Shown here piece by piece: positions 8,787-17,363 of a DNA stretch of 64,000 bases. Numbering within the stretch: the first letter of the stretch is position 1; the number at the start of each line of letters is the position of its first letter. The notes below the pieces were generated by a model. It worked only from the letters and a program-made list of their open reading frames with translations. It was not told the origin of the DNA and made no database searches. The translations under genes and the position numbers were made by a program. The DNA comes from an uncultured Brachybacterium sp. (GTDB lineage Bacteria > Actinomycetota > Actinomycetes > Actinomycetales > Dermabacteraceae): positions 496,001 through 560,000 of the forward strand of contig NZ_CANMSY010000003.1 in the NCBI RefSeq assembly GCF_947500705.1, written 5' to 3'.

Positions 8787-10403
8787 ATGACGCTGGACGA
8801 CCCTGCCGAACTGCGCCCGGAGCACACCTCCGACTCCTCCGCCGCGCGCCGTGCTCGCCGTGAGGCCGAGCGCTTCGCGACCGGCCCGCATCTGCCCGGA
8901 CGCCGCCTGAACAGCGTGTTCTGGGTATCGGTGACGCTCATCGTCGCCATCCTCGCGGCGGGTGCCGTCTTCCCGGTGCAGATGAACGCCGCCGCCGGCG
9001 CAGCGATGCGCTGGGTGACCGCCACCAGCGGCTGGTCCCTGCTGATGATCCCGCTGGGGCTCATCGGCCTGCTGCTCGTGATCGCGCTGAGCCCGTTCGG
9101 GCGCATCCGTCTGGGGCCCGACGACTCCCGGCCCGAGTACCCCACCCTGGCCTGGATCGCGATGCTCCTGGGCGCGGTGATGGGCATCGGGATGATCACC
9201 TACGGCGTCGCCGAACCGGTATCCCACCTGGTCCGGCCGCCGCACGGCCTCACCGAGGCGGGCAGCCGCGAGGCGGTCGTGGACGCGATGCGCTTCACCT
9301 TCCTGGACTGGGGCCTGCAGGCCTGGGCCGTCTTCGCCATCTTCGGTCTCGCCATCGGCTATTCCACCCATCGGCTCGGGAACAAGGGCCTGGTCTCACC
9401 GATCCTGCGGCCGCTGATCGGTCGCCATGCCGACGGCGGAATCGGCAAGACCGTCGACGTGCTGGTGGTCCTGTCCACGCTGTTCGGCACCACGACCTCC
9501 CTCGGCCTCGGCGCGGCGCAGATCAGTCAGGGTCTGAGCCTCATCACCGGGACCGATCTGACCTCCACCGGAGTGCAGATCATCGTGATCGCACTGCTCA
9601 CCGTGCTGTTCACCGCCTCCGCCCTGAGCGGCATCGGCCGCGGCATCCGCCACCTGAGCCAGGCGACGATGGTGATCGCTGCGGCCCTGCTGGTCTTCGT
9701 GCTGCTCACGGGTCCGACGAGCTGGCTCATCTCGCTGTTCCTGCGCTCGCTGGGCGGCTACCTCGGCGACTTCGTCGAGATCAGCCTGCTGCTGCCGCTG
9801 GAGGGCGGGGACCTCGAGTGGATGCAGGGATGGACCTACTTCATGATGGCGTGGTGGATCTCCTGGGGCGCCTTCGTCGGCGTCTTCCTGGCCCGCATCT
9901 CCCGGGGCCGCACCATCCGACAGTTCGTCCTGGTCGTCCTCGGCGTGCCGAGCCTGGTGTTCTCCCTCTGGTTCACGGCGTTCGGCGGGTCGGCGATGTT
10001 CATGGACCTCGAGCGCGGAACCGCCATCGGCCAGGCCGCCTCGGAGGACGTCAACACCGCGTTCTTCGCCCTGCTCGAAGAGCTGCCGCTGACCGGTATC
10101 ACCTCGGTGGTGGCCGTGATCCTGGTGGTGCTCTACTTCATCACCGGCGCGGACTCGAACACCTACGTGCTCGGGGTCATCTCCTCGGACGGCCGCATGG
10201 AACCAGGACGCCCCGTGATGCTCATGTGGGGCCTGCTGACCGGTGCGACCGCCGTTGTGCTGATGTACGCCGGTGGCCTCGAGGCGCTGCAGACCGCCGT
10301 GATGCTCTCGGCCGCCCCGTTCATCATCGTCATCCTGGCGCTGGGCGTCTCGCTGGTGATGATGCTGCGGCGCGATCCGCTGATCACGCAAGGAGCGCCC
10401 TGA
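8787..10403 (+). CDS. BCCT family osmolyte transporter
   Basis: A 538-residue, 12-segment membrane protein. It carries the BCCT signature WISWGAFVGVFLARISRGR at about 355-373, followed by TIRQF, and the early GIGMITYGVAEP substrate/Na-site motif (about 131-142). The family imports betaine, choline, carnitine or related quaternary amines with sodium or protons, usually for osmoprotection. The hydrophilic N-terminus of about 50 residues is Arg/Glu-rich and the C-tail is short, unlike osmosensing BetP, so strong osmotic gating is less likely. It stands alone and meets the ferritin gene tail to tail; a TGAGCGA-AC-TCGCTCA hairpin begins at its stop codon. Confidence 0.92.
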   Translation: MTLDDPAELRPEHTSDSSAARRARREAERFATGPHLPGRRLNSVFWVSVTLIVAILAAGAVFPVQMNAAAGAAMRWVTATSGWSLLMIPLGLIGLLLVIALSPFGRIRLGPDDSRPEYPTLAWIAMLLGAVMGIGMITYGVAEPVSHLVRPPHGLTEAGSREAVVDAMRFTFLDWGLQAWAVFAIFGLAIGYSTHRLGNKGLVSPILRPLIGRHADGGIGKTVDVLVVLSTLFGTTTSLGLGAAQISQGLSLITGTDLTSTGVQIIVIALLTVLFTASALSGIGRGIRHLSQATMVIAAALLVFVLLTGPTSWLISLFLRSLGGYLGDFVEISLLLPLEGGDLEWMQGWTYFMMAWWISWGAFVGVFLARISRGRTIRQFVLVVLGVPSLVFSLWFTAFGGSAMFMDLERGTAIGQAASEDVNTAFFALLEELPLTGITSVVAVILVVLYFITGADSNTYVLGVISSDGRMEPGRPVMLMWGLLTGATAVVLMYAGGLEALQTAVMLSAAPFIIVILALGVSLVMMLRRDPLITQGAP

Positions 10404-10443
10404 GCGAACTCGCTCATGGCGCTCGGGAAGCTCGGGCGTCCCG

Positions 10444-10959
10444 TCAGCTCTCGTCGGCCTCGGTGGACTCGGCGGGGCGCCGGCCGAGCTCGGAGTCCAG
10501 CCGCAGCAGGCCGGAGCCGTCGGCGCCGCTCCGCCTCAAGCGCCCGATGATCTCGGAGACGGTCGCCTCCTCCTCGATCTGCTCGTCCACGAACCAGTTC
10601 AGCAGCGGGCGGGAGTCGTAGTCGCCCTCCTTGTCTGCGCTGCGGTACAGCTCGCGGATCGACTCGGAGACCTTCTGCTCGTGGGCGAGCGCGGCCTCGA
10701 AGATCTCATGCACCGAGAGCCCGGGTGCCACTGCGGGGGCTGCGATGGCGCCGATCGCGGCGTGGTTGCCGCGGTCCGAGACGTGCTGGATGAACTTGTT
10801 GGCGTGGACGATCTCCTCGTCCGCCTGGTGGCGCAGCCACGCGGCGATGCCGGAGAGGTCCTGCTCATCCGCCTCGATGGCGAGCTGGCGGTAGGTGATC
10901 GAGGCCGCGAACTCGAGGGTGATCTGGTCCTGGAACTTCTTCTCTAGGTCATCGCTCAT
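10444..10959 (-). CDS. Ferritin
   Basis: 171 residues (start MSDDLEKKF; a second in-frame ATG 6 bases upstream is possible, but GAGG is better spaced from this one). The four-helix ferritin pattern is clear: E-x-x-A-S-ITYRQLAIEAD, a ferroxidase centre in HQADEEIVHANKF (E-x-x-H), then LAHEQKV and WFVDEQIEEE. It stores iron as ferric mineral in a 24-mer cage in the cytoplasm, as in non-haem bacterial ferritins (Ftn/BfrB). It has an Asp/Glu/Arg-rich C-tail longer than usual. An iron-box-like palindrome lies about 50 bp upstream, suggesting IdeR/DmdR control. Confidence 0.92.
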   Translation of the reverse strand: MSDDLEKKFQDQITLEFAASITYRQLAIEADEQDLSGIAAWLRHQADEEIVHANKFIQHVSDRGNHAAIGAIAAPAVAPGLSVHEIFEAALAHEQKVSESIRELYRSADKEGDYDSRPLLNWFVDEQIEEEATVSEIIGRLRRSGADGSGLLRLDSELGRRPAESTEADES

Positions 10960-11002
10960 CTTCATGGCCTCGACAGTAGCCCCCTCGATCCCGCTTGTCA
11001 CA

Positions 11003-11021
11003 CATGGAAAGGCTAGCCTGA
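11003..11021 (-). promoter_or_regulatory. Candidate IdeR/DmdR iron box before ferritin
   Basis: The core AGGCTAGCCT is a perfect 10-bp palindrome (11010-11019). Aligned to the actinobacterial iron box TTAGGTTAGGCTAACCTAA, about 12 of 19 positions match. It lies roughly 45-60 bp upstream of the ferritin start. In mycobacteria IdeR activates ferritin from upstream boxes; the same would be expected here but is inferred. Confidence 0.5.
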
Positions 11022-11115
11022 ACTGCAGAGATGGAGTTCGCGGCGGCGTGTCTGACCAACGGTGAGGCACCGCGCCGGGCTCCTCGCATCCGGCGCGGGA
11101 CCGTCCGGGACGCGG

Positions 11116-12219
11116 TCAGCCGCGCAGCTGCTCGGGCACCGCTGACAGGGTGCGGCCGGGCACGAAATCTCCCGCCACGACCGTGTGCCGGGGTGCTGGG
11201 CGCCCGAGGTCCGGCCGCTCACCGTCGCCATCGACGTCCTGGTCGCCGCCCCCTGGGAGGCCTGGCGGCGGGCCTTCCGGATTGTCCTGAGCCCGCGCCA
11301 GCAGCTCCTCCATCCGGGCCACCGCCTGCCGGGCGAGGTCCTCGACCGGCAGGCGCATCGTCGCCAGCCCCAGCAGGTCCAGCCCGTCGCCGAGCCCGTC
11401 GAAGCCCACGGTGCTGACCTCCTCGGGGATCCGCACACCCCGGGCGGCGGCGGCGCGCATCAGCTCCAGGGCGACGTAGTCCACCGGGCAGACGATGCAG
11501 CTGAGCGCCTCGTCCCGGGCCATGTCCAGTGCGCGGGCCACACCCTTCTCCACCGGGAGAAGATCGACCGGGACCGTGATGATGCCCAGTTCCCCGCCGC
11601 GCTGGACCAGGCTGCGTATGCGCAGGTCGAACACCCGCGAGTAGAGCAGCGGCGCGGTGAGCACAGCGATCCGACGGTGACCGAGGGCACCGATCTGCTC
11701 TGCCATCACCCGGCCGTGCACACGCTCGTCGTAGCTCACCGACTCGATCTGCGGGTGATCATTGGGGCGGCCGAGGATCATCATCGGCGTCGCAGTGACG
11801 GTCTCGACGAGATCCTCCGCCGCGGTCACCCCCGTGCCCACGAAGGCTCCGGCGACCCGCTGACCGATCAGCCGGTTCAGGCCCTCGACCTCCGCCGTGC
11901 CGTAGTCGTGCCGGAAGGCGGTGACCGAGATCAGGGTGCGGCCGACGGCTTCGACCGCGCGATTCATCTCCGCATGGAGGTGGCCGTAGGCGGGGTTGGT
12001 AGCGTCGCGGATCAGCAGCCCGAGCTGCCTCCCGTGACGCATCGCGAGCCCACTGGCGACGAGGTTGTGCACATAGCCCAGCCGTCGGGCCGCGTCATGC
12101 ACCTGGATCATCGCGTCGGCGGACACCCGTTCCCCGCCGTTCTGGAACACCCGGGAGACGGTCGAGCGGGAGACGCCGGCGGTGCGCGCGACGTCTTCCA
12201 TCGTGGGTGGTCGAGGCAT
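11116..12219 (-). CDS. LacI family transcriptional regulator
   Basis: 367 residues, started at the ATG after a GGGAG site. The N-terminal helix-turn-helix reads MEDVARTAGVSRSTVSRVFQ, followed by the hinge RLGYVHNLVASGLA and a periplasmic-binding-protein-like effector domain (LGLLIRDATNPAY, VGFDGLGDGLDL). The C-terminus carries an unusual Pro/Gly/Asp-rich insert (about 322-345). It is divergent from the ABC importer genes, and two exact LacI-type palindromes occur between and at the start of those genes, so it most likely represses that importer and is relieved by its substrate. Confidence 0.9.
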   Translation of the reverse strand: MPRPPTMEDVARTAGVSRSTVSRVFQNGGERVSADAMIQVHDAARRLGYVHNLVASGLAMRHGRQLGLLIRDATNPAYGHLHAEMNRAVEAVGRTLISVTAFRHDYGTAEVEGLNRLIGQRVAGAFVGTGVTAAEDLVETVTATPMMILGRPNDHPQIESVSYDERVHGRVMAEQIGALGHRRIAVLTAPLLYSRVFDLRIRSLVQRGGELGIITVPVDLLPVEKGVARALDMARDEALSCIVCPVDYVALELMRAAAARGVRIPEEVSTVGFDGLGDGLDLLGLATMRLPVEDLARQAVARMEELLARAQDNPEGPPPGLPGGGDQDVDGDGERPDLGRPAPRHTVVAGDFVPGRTLSAVPEQLRG

Positions 12220-12776
12220 CTGCGATGCTCCCTTGACAGTGGGGCGGTGGTTCCGAGCTGTTCGCACGAGCTCGCGCGAGCGGTGCGGGAGGCTTGGGCG
12301 CACGATAGACCAGCGGATGACGCCCACCAGGTCGAGTGGATGACGGGCCGGTGAAGTCCGAGTTCGTGGTCGATCGACCAGAACCCGCCACCGGGGAACA
12401 CTTGCCGACGGCCGGATGAACATCGGATGGACCCGGCCCTGCGAATCGGGCGGAGGGGGTGGGAAGCCAGCTGCCAGCGCCTCGTGGGAGCGCTCCCACC
12501 TGCGGTGACAGCCCCTGTTCATATGCGGTTCACCTGCGCCGATGCCATCTGGCGAGATCGGCGGGCGATGCCTAGCGTCAGTGCTGTCGATGACGCCGGA
12601 GCGGCAGCCAGCCGCCTGCCGCGTCACGTTCTGCCGTCCGTGTTCCCACCGTGGACGGCACCCCGGACCGCTCGGTCCGACTGTCGGCCGCCGCTTTGCG
12701 GAGCGCCGCCGAGACTGCCATCCGCACCGCGTCGGCCCCCGGGCCGCCCCTCGATCAGGAAGCTGGGAGCGCTCCC
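12220..12776. other. Divergent regulatory region, no gene
   Basis: This 557-base stretch between the LacI regulator and the importer has no convincing coding region. It holds operator 1 near its middle and runs into operator 2 at its end. A possible plus-strand -10 element TAGCGT lies at 12573-12578. The long leader to the permease start would be about 195 bases if that promoter is used. Confidence 0.6.
12484..12499. promoter_or_regulatory. LacI-type operator 1
   Basis: A perfect 16-bp palindrome GTGGGAGCGCTCCCAC. Its 14-bp core TGGGAGCGCTCCCA is the known site of the CelR/CebR branch of LacI regulators in Thermobifida and Streptomyces. It sits 265 bp from the regulator start and 278 bp from the permease start. 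Confidence 0.8.
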
Positions 12777-12777
12777 A
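12764..12777. promoter_or_regulatory. LacI-type operator 2 on the start codon
   Basis: A second exact copy of TGGGAGCGCTCCCA. Its last base is the A of the permease ATG (12777-12779), and its GGGAG half is placed where the ribosome site would be. It is 279 bp from operator 1, a spacing that would allow DNA looping or a roadblock to elongating polymerase. Confidence 0.75.
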
Positions 12778-13802
12778 TGACAACCATCGTCCGCTCATCT
12801 CGCCCGGGCCAGCAGGCCACGGCCGAGGACGACACGCAGGGTGCGCCTGCGGACCCCGCTGGGTCCGTCGGCCGTGCGCCGCTGGCGCGCAGCGAGCAGC
12901 GCCGGCGCTCACCACAGCGTCGCCGCCGGGTGCGCCGAGATGCCCTGCTCTTCGGCGCCCTGATCGCCCCGAACCTCATCGCGATCATCGTCTTCTCCTA
13001 CTACCCGGCGCTCTACAACATCGGGCTGAGCTTCTTCGAGTGGGACTTCGTGGCCCCGGCCCCCGAGTGGGTGGGGGTGGAGAACTACACCAGCCTGTTC
13101 ACCGATCCGAGCTTCGGCCAGATCATGAAGAACACGGCGATCTTCACCGGGGTGAGCGTGATCGGCTCGCTCGTCCTGGGCCTGCTGCTTGGAAGCCTGC
13201 TGGCCACGAAGCTGCCGCTGACCGGGTTCGCGCAGACCATGGCCTTCGCCCCGCACATGCTCCCCGGCGCGGCCGTGGGCATCCTGTGGCTGTTCATGTT
13301 CGATCCGAACTACGGCCTCTCGCGCTGGGCGTTCTCCCTGTTCGGCGCCGACTCCCCGGCCTGGACCACCACCTCGGACTGGTCGCTGTGGGCGATCACC
13401 ATCGCCTACACCTGGCAACGGCTCGGATTCGTCACCGTCATCTGCTACACCGCGATCCTCGACCTGCCCAAGGACCTCTACGAGGCCGCAGCTCTGGACG
13501 GTGCGCACGGCTGGAAGCTGTTCCGCCACCTCACGCTGCCGCTGCTGAGCCCGATCACGTTCTTCCTCTCGATCACGGGCATCATCTCCGCCGCTCAGGC
13601 CTTCGACATCATCTCGATCATGACCAGCGGCGGCCCCGGAACCTCCTCGAGCACCCTGAGCTGGATGGTCTACGAGGAGGCCTTCCAGAAGTTCGACATC
13701 GGCAACGCCTCGGCCGCCGCCACCGTGCTGCTGGTGCTGCTGCTGATCATCACGTACGTGCAGGTCCGCTACGGCGACAAGAAGGTGAACTACGACTCAT
13801 GA
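12777..13802 (+). CDS. Sugar-type ABC transporter permease (MalF/UgpA-like)
   Basis: 341 residues: an Arg-rich cytoplasmic head of about 50 residues, then six membrane segments. The coupling (EAA) loop is YEAAALDGAHGWKLFRHLTL at about 236-255, which contacts the ATPase. It belongs to the CUT1 type importers. The start is the ATG that overlaps operator 2; an upstream in-frame ATG at 12651 lacks support. The next permease overlaps by 4 bases (ATGA). Neighbouring phosphodiesterase genes favour a glycerophosphodiester or glycerol-3-phosphate substrate, while the operator type favours an oligosaccharide; the sequence does not settle this. Confidence 0.9.
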   Translation: MTTIVRSSRPGQQATAEDDTQGAPADPAGSVGRAPLARSEQRRRSPQRRRRVRRDALLFGALIAPNLIAIIVFSYYPALYNIGLSFFEWDFVAPAPEWVGVENYTSLFTDPSFGQIMKNTAIFTGVSVIGSLVLGLLLGSLLATKLPLTGFAQTMAFAPHMLPGAAVGILWLFMFDPNYGLSRWAFSLFGADSPAWTTTSDWSLWAITIAYTWQRLGFVTVICYTAILDLPKDLYEAAALDGAHGWKLFRHLTLPLLSPITFFLSITGIISAAQAFDIISIMTSGGPGTSSSTLSWMVYEEAFQKFDIGNASAAATVLLVLLLIITYVQVRYGDKKVNYDS

Positions 13803-14704
13803 GCACTCTGACCGTCGACAAGGACCAGATCGCCGAGGCTGGCAGCTCCACCCCGCGCAACAAGGGGCGGAACCGCGGACCCCGCCGTCCGGCGTGGAAG
13901 ACCGGCCTGCTGTTCGCCGGCGTCCTCGCCACCATCGCCGTCTTCTTCGTCCCGCTGTACTGGCTGTTCTCCTCCGCGCTGAAGCCGCACCAGGACATAT
14001 ACACCTGGCCGCTGACCTGGATCCCGCGCGAGCTGACCTTCTCGAACTTCGCCGAGGCCTGGAACAGCGCTCCCTTCGACCGCTTCTTCCTCAACTCGAT
14101 CATCACCACCGGCGTGGGCACCTTCCTGGAGATCACGCTCGCGATCCTGTGCGCCTACGCCTTCGTGTTCGTCGACTTCAAGTTCAAGAAGATCGCGTTC
14201 GTGCTGATCATCGGCTCGCTGATGCTGCCGGGTCACGTCACCCTGATCGTCAACTACATCACCGTGGCGAACCTGGGCTGGCTGAACACCTACGCCGGCC
14301 TGATCCTGCCGGGCATCGCCAGCGCCTTCGCGATGTTCCTGCTCTTCCAGTACATGCGGACCATCGACAAGGACATCCTGCAGGCCGCGGAGATCGACGG
14401 CGCCGGGCACCTCCGCCGGATGCTGACCATCGTGACGCCGCTGTCCAGTCCGATGATCCTCACCGCCACGCTGATCGTGATGGTCGGCAAGTGGAACGAA
14501 TACGTCTGGCCGCTGATCGTCACCTCCACCGCGGACATGCGCACCCTGCCCATCGGCCTGCTCTTCCTGCGCAGCCAGGAGGGCTACAGCAACTGGGGCG
14601 TGATCATGGCTGGCGCCGTGTTCGTCTCCCTGCCGATGCTGATCCTCTTCTTCCTCGCCCAGAAGCGCATCATCGGCGGCCTCGCCGCCGGCGCCATGAA
14701 GTGA
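13799..14704 (+). CDS. Sugar-type ABC transporter permease (MalG/UgpE-like)
   Basis: 301 residues, ATG overlapping the previous stop, so translation is coupled. The N-terminal 30 residues are polar; six membrane segments follow, with LFSSALKPHQDIYTWPLTWI typical of MalG-type permeases and the EAA loop ILQAAEIDGAGHLRRMLTIV near 195-214. It pairs with the upstream permease. No ATPase gene is found in this cluster, so a shared MsmK/UgpC-type ATPase encoded elsewhere is expected, which is common in actinobacteria. Confidence 0.92.
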   Translation: MSTLTVDKDQIAEAGSSTPRNKGRNRGPRRPAWKTGLLFAGVLATIAVFFVPLYWLFSSALKPHQDIYTWPLTWIPRELTFSNFAEAWNSAPFDRFFLNSIITTGVGTFLEITLAILCAYAFVFVDFKFKKIAFVLIIGSLMLPGHVTLIVNYITVANLGWLNTYAGLILPGIASAFAMFLLFQYMRTIDKDILQAAEIDGAGHLRRMLTIVTPLSSPMILTATLIVMVGKWNEYVWPLIVTSTADMRTLPIGLLFLRSQEGYSNWGVIMAGAVFVSLPMLILFFLAQKRIIGGLAAGAMK

Positions 14705-14957
14705 GCCCGACGGTGCGGGGCAGTCATCCCGCAGCCTCGCACCCCACCCGGTCCCCCTGCCCCGCAGGCCGGACCCCACCAGCTCCGGGCCCCGGCCCGG
14801 GCGGGTGCCGGCGTGCGCATCCCGCACGCGGCCCGCACCTCGTCCCGCGGGACGAGACCCGCCAGACCCCTCGCCAGACCCCTCGCCAGACCCCGACCGA
14901 CCCCCAGACCGACCCCACCCGGTGACCCCACCGCACCACTCCCAAGGAGCGATTCGC

Positions 14958-16352
14958 ATGTCTCGCAGCCCCTTCAGCCTCTCCCGTCGCGGCCTGCTGA
15001 CCGCCATGGGCCTCGGTGCCGGCGCGGCCGGCCTCGCCGCCTGCGGCGCCCCCGCCGGCGGCGGCGACGCCGCGGAGAGCAACCTCCGTGGCGGCTTCGC
15101 CCAGGCGGACCTCACCGTCCCCGCCGAGTACGAGGGCCGCACCCCGATCCTGTTCTGGGCGCCCTTCACCGGCAACAACTACGAGGTGCTCTCGGCGCAG
15201 TTCACCGCGTTCAACGAGTCCCAGGACGAGATCGTCGCGATCGCGGAGTCTGTCGGCTCCTACGCCGATCTGACCCAGAAGTTCACCGCCTCCCTCCAGG
15301 CCCGCACCGTGCCGGACATCGTGTGCTTCCCCGAGATGCAGTGGCTGCAGTTCTACCAGTCCGACGCCCTGGCCCCGCTGGACGGCTACTTCGACGACGA
15401 GTGGAACCTGGACGTCTACATCCAGAACTATGTCGCTGAGGGCAGGGCGGCCGGGGAGACCTTCACCGTCCCCTTCGCTCGCTCGACCCCGCTGTTCTAC
15501 TACAACAAGACCCGCTACATCGAGGCCGGCCTGCCCGAGGAGGGCCCCGAGACCTGGGAGGATCTCGCGGCCTTCGCGCCCGAGCTCGCGAAGATCGAGG
15601 TCGAGGGCCGTCCGCTGTCCGCGATCGCCTTCGGCCCCGACGCCTGGCACGGCCAGGCCGACATCTGGGGCTTCGGCGGCGCGAACGCCAGCCGGGACTT
15701 CGAGGTCACCATCAATGATGAGAAGGGCGTGGAGTGGCTCGAGTGGATGCGCAAGTTCATCCACGAGGACGGCTACGGCTACCTCGCCCAGGCCTCCGGC
15801 ACCGACTTCGCCTCCGGCCTCGCCGCCGGCTGGCGCGGCTCCACCGCCTCGCTGACCGGTCAGACCAAGGCCACCGAGGGGCTCTTCGAGATCGGCACCG
15901 CCTACATGCTGTCCAAGGAGGGCGAGCAGAAGCAGGTCCCCACCGGCGGGTCCGGGCTGCAGATGGTGCGCACCGAGTCGCAGGAGCGTCAGGATGCCTG
16001 CGCCGAGCTGTTTCGCTTCCTCGCACAGCCGGAGATGTCCGCCGACTGGCACATCGGCACCGGCTATGTGCCGATCGTCCAGGCCGCGCAGGAGACCCAG
16101 GGCGTCAAGGATCTGGTCGCCGAGAACCCGAACTACCTGGTCGCCCTGAACCAGCTCGAGAACGCGCGCACCGCCGACTACACCAACTGGAACGCGGGTG
16201 CGGTCACCGAGATCGGCGCCGCCATGGGCCAGGTATTCGGTGACAACGCGGAGGCGAAGACGGTGCTCGACGCCCTCGCCCCGACCCTCCAGGAGACCCT
16301 GGACGACAACCGCGAGGACTACGAGGCCGTGCAGTTCGAGGGTTGGAACTGA
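14958..16352 (+). CDS. Extracellular solute-binding lipoprotein (family 1)
   Basis: 464 residues behind an AAGGAG site. The signal begins SRRGLLTAMGLGAG, a twin-arginine motif, and ends in a lipobox LAAC (Cys29), so it is probably Tat-exported and lipid-anchored. The mature part is a type-1 binding protein like UgpB: an ILFWAPFTG strand, YADLTQKFTASLQARTVPDI, and late LFRFLAQPEMSADWHIGTGY-type helices. It captures the substrate of the two permeases encoded just upstream. The 253-base gap before it contains short direct repeats of CGCCAGACCCCT (about 14873-14895) but no gene. Confidence 0.9.
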   Translation: MSRSPFSLSRRGLLTAMGLGAGAAGLAACGAPAGGGDAAESNLRGGFAQADLTVPAEYEGRTPILFWAPFTGNNYEVLSAQFTAFNESQDEIVAIAESVGSYADLTQKFTASLQARTVPDIVCFPEMQWLQFYQSDALAPLDGYFDDEWNLDVYIQNYVAEGRAAGETFTVPFARSTPLFYYNKTRYIEAGLPEEGPETWEDLAAFAPELAKIEVEGRPLSAIAFGPDAWHGQADIWGFGGANASRDFEVTINDEKGVEWLEWMRKFIHEDGYGYLAQASGTDFASGLAAGWRGSTASLTGQTKATEGLFEIGTAYMLSKEGEQKQVPTGGSGLQMVRTESQERQDACAELFRFLAQPEMSADWHIGTGYVPIVQAAQETQGVKDLVAENPNYLVALNQLENARTADYTNWNAGAVTEIGAAMGQVFGDNAEAKTVLDALAPTLQETLDDNREDYEAVQFEGWN

Positions 16353-16413
16353 TCCTCGCTTCAGCTGCTGCAGTCACTGCAGTCACCGCAGACCTTGCAG
16401 TTCCCGCATGACT

Positions 16414-16448
16414 CCGCGGCCCCAGGTGCACGCCACCCGGGGCCGCGG
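16414..16448 (+). terminator. GC hairpin between binding protein and GDPD gene
   Basis: A perfect 10-bp stem CCGCGGCCCC / GGGGCCGCGG with a 15-base loop lies between the two genes. It has no T-run, so it may be an mRNA-stabilising or attenuating structure rather than a full terminator. Confidence 0.35.
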
Positions 16449-16531
16449 CCACCGGGCCGCCGGGCCACGGACGGCCAGGGCGACGAGCCCGCATCGAAGG
16501 GCCACGAGCCCGTACCGAGGAGAACCAGACC

Positions 16532-17290
16532 ATGACCACCCAGCAGCCTGAGATCGTCGGCCACCGTGGCGCCGCCGCCGTGGAGCCCGAGAACACGGTC
16601 CTGTCCTTCCGGCGCGGAGTCGCCGAGGGCTCCCAGTGGCTCGAGTGCGATGTGCACCTCAGTGCCGACGGCCAGGACGTGATCATCCACGACGCGACCT
16701 TGGACCGCACCGCGCAGCCGGACTCGCCGCTGCGCACCGGCGCGGTCGCCGACCTCACCCGTGACCAGCTGGACCGGGTGCTGGTGGGCAAGGACGAGCG
16801 CATCCCCAGCCTCTCCCAGGTGCTCGATGCGGCGGTGCGCGAGGACGGCACCCGGGTGCCGCTGCTGGTGGAGATCAAGGCCCCCGCCGCCGCGGACCTC
16901 GTGGTGCAGATCCTCCTGCAGCACTTCGACGAGGCCGCCTGGCTGGACCCGGCAGGCGCCCCCGCCGTCGTGCTCTCCTTCCACGAGGAGCCGCTGCGCC
17001 GCACCGCCGAGCTCGCCCCGCAGATCCCGCTGATGCGCACCACCACGGCCACCTCCGCCGAATGGTGGGAGTCCTGCCGTCAGCTGCAGGTCTCGCATGT
17101 GGGAGTGCGGATCGCCGATGCCCGTCAGGCTGACGTCGAGCGGGCCGCAGAGCTGGGCGCGACGCTGAATCTGTGGACCGCGCGTGCCGACGAGGAGCTC
17201 GAGCGTGCCCTCGAGCTCGGCTGCGACACGATCACGGTGGATGACCCCGCCTGGGCGTTCGCGCTGATGGCGCAGCGCGTCGCTGTCTGA
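16532..17290 (+). CDS. Glycerophosphodiester phosphodiesterase (copy 1)
   Basis: 252 residues of the GDPD TIM-barrel family. The catalytic set is visible: VGHRGAAAVEPENT (His/Arg, Glu-Asn-Thr), LECDVHLSADGQ (Glu/Asp metal ligands) and IIHDATLDRT (second His). It hydrolyses glycerophosphodiesters to sn-glycerol-3-phosphate and an alcohol. It has no signal peptide and so acts on imported substrate. It follows the ABC importer on the same strand behind a GGAG site and most likely belongs to its regulon. Confidence 0.92.
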   Translation: MTTQQPEIVGHRGAAAVEPENTVLSFRRGVAEGSQWLECDVHLSADGQDVIIHDATLDRTAQPDSPLRTGAVADLTRDQLDRVLVGKDERIPSLSQVLDAAVREDGTRVPLLVEIKAPAAADLVVQILLQHFDEAAWLDPAGAPAVVLSFHEEPLRRTAELAPQIPLMRTTTATSAEWWESCRQLQVSHVGVRIADARQADVERAAELGATLNLWTARADEELERALELGCDTITVDDPAWAFALMAQRVAV

Positions 17291-17363
17291 ACTGCGCCTA
17301 CCGGGGTGCTGCTCACGCCTGCCTGGGCCGCTCCGCCGCGGAGGTGGAGCGCCGCGGCGGGGA

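Noticed and set aside
12427-12780. A plus-strand open frame between the LacI regulator and the permease
   Set aside because: Arg/Pro-rich composition, no ribosome site, and it overlaps both operators; it looks non-coding.
12764-17290. Cellobiose utilisation cluster
   Set aside because: The operator type fits, but no glycoside hydrolase is present and the enzymes nearby are phosphodiesterases, so the substrate is left open.
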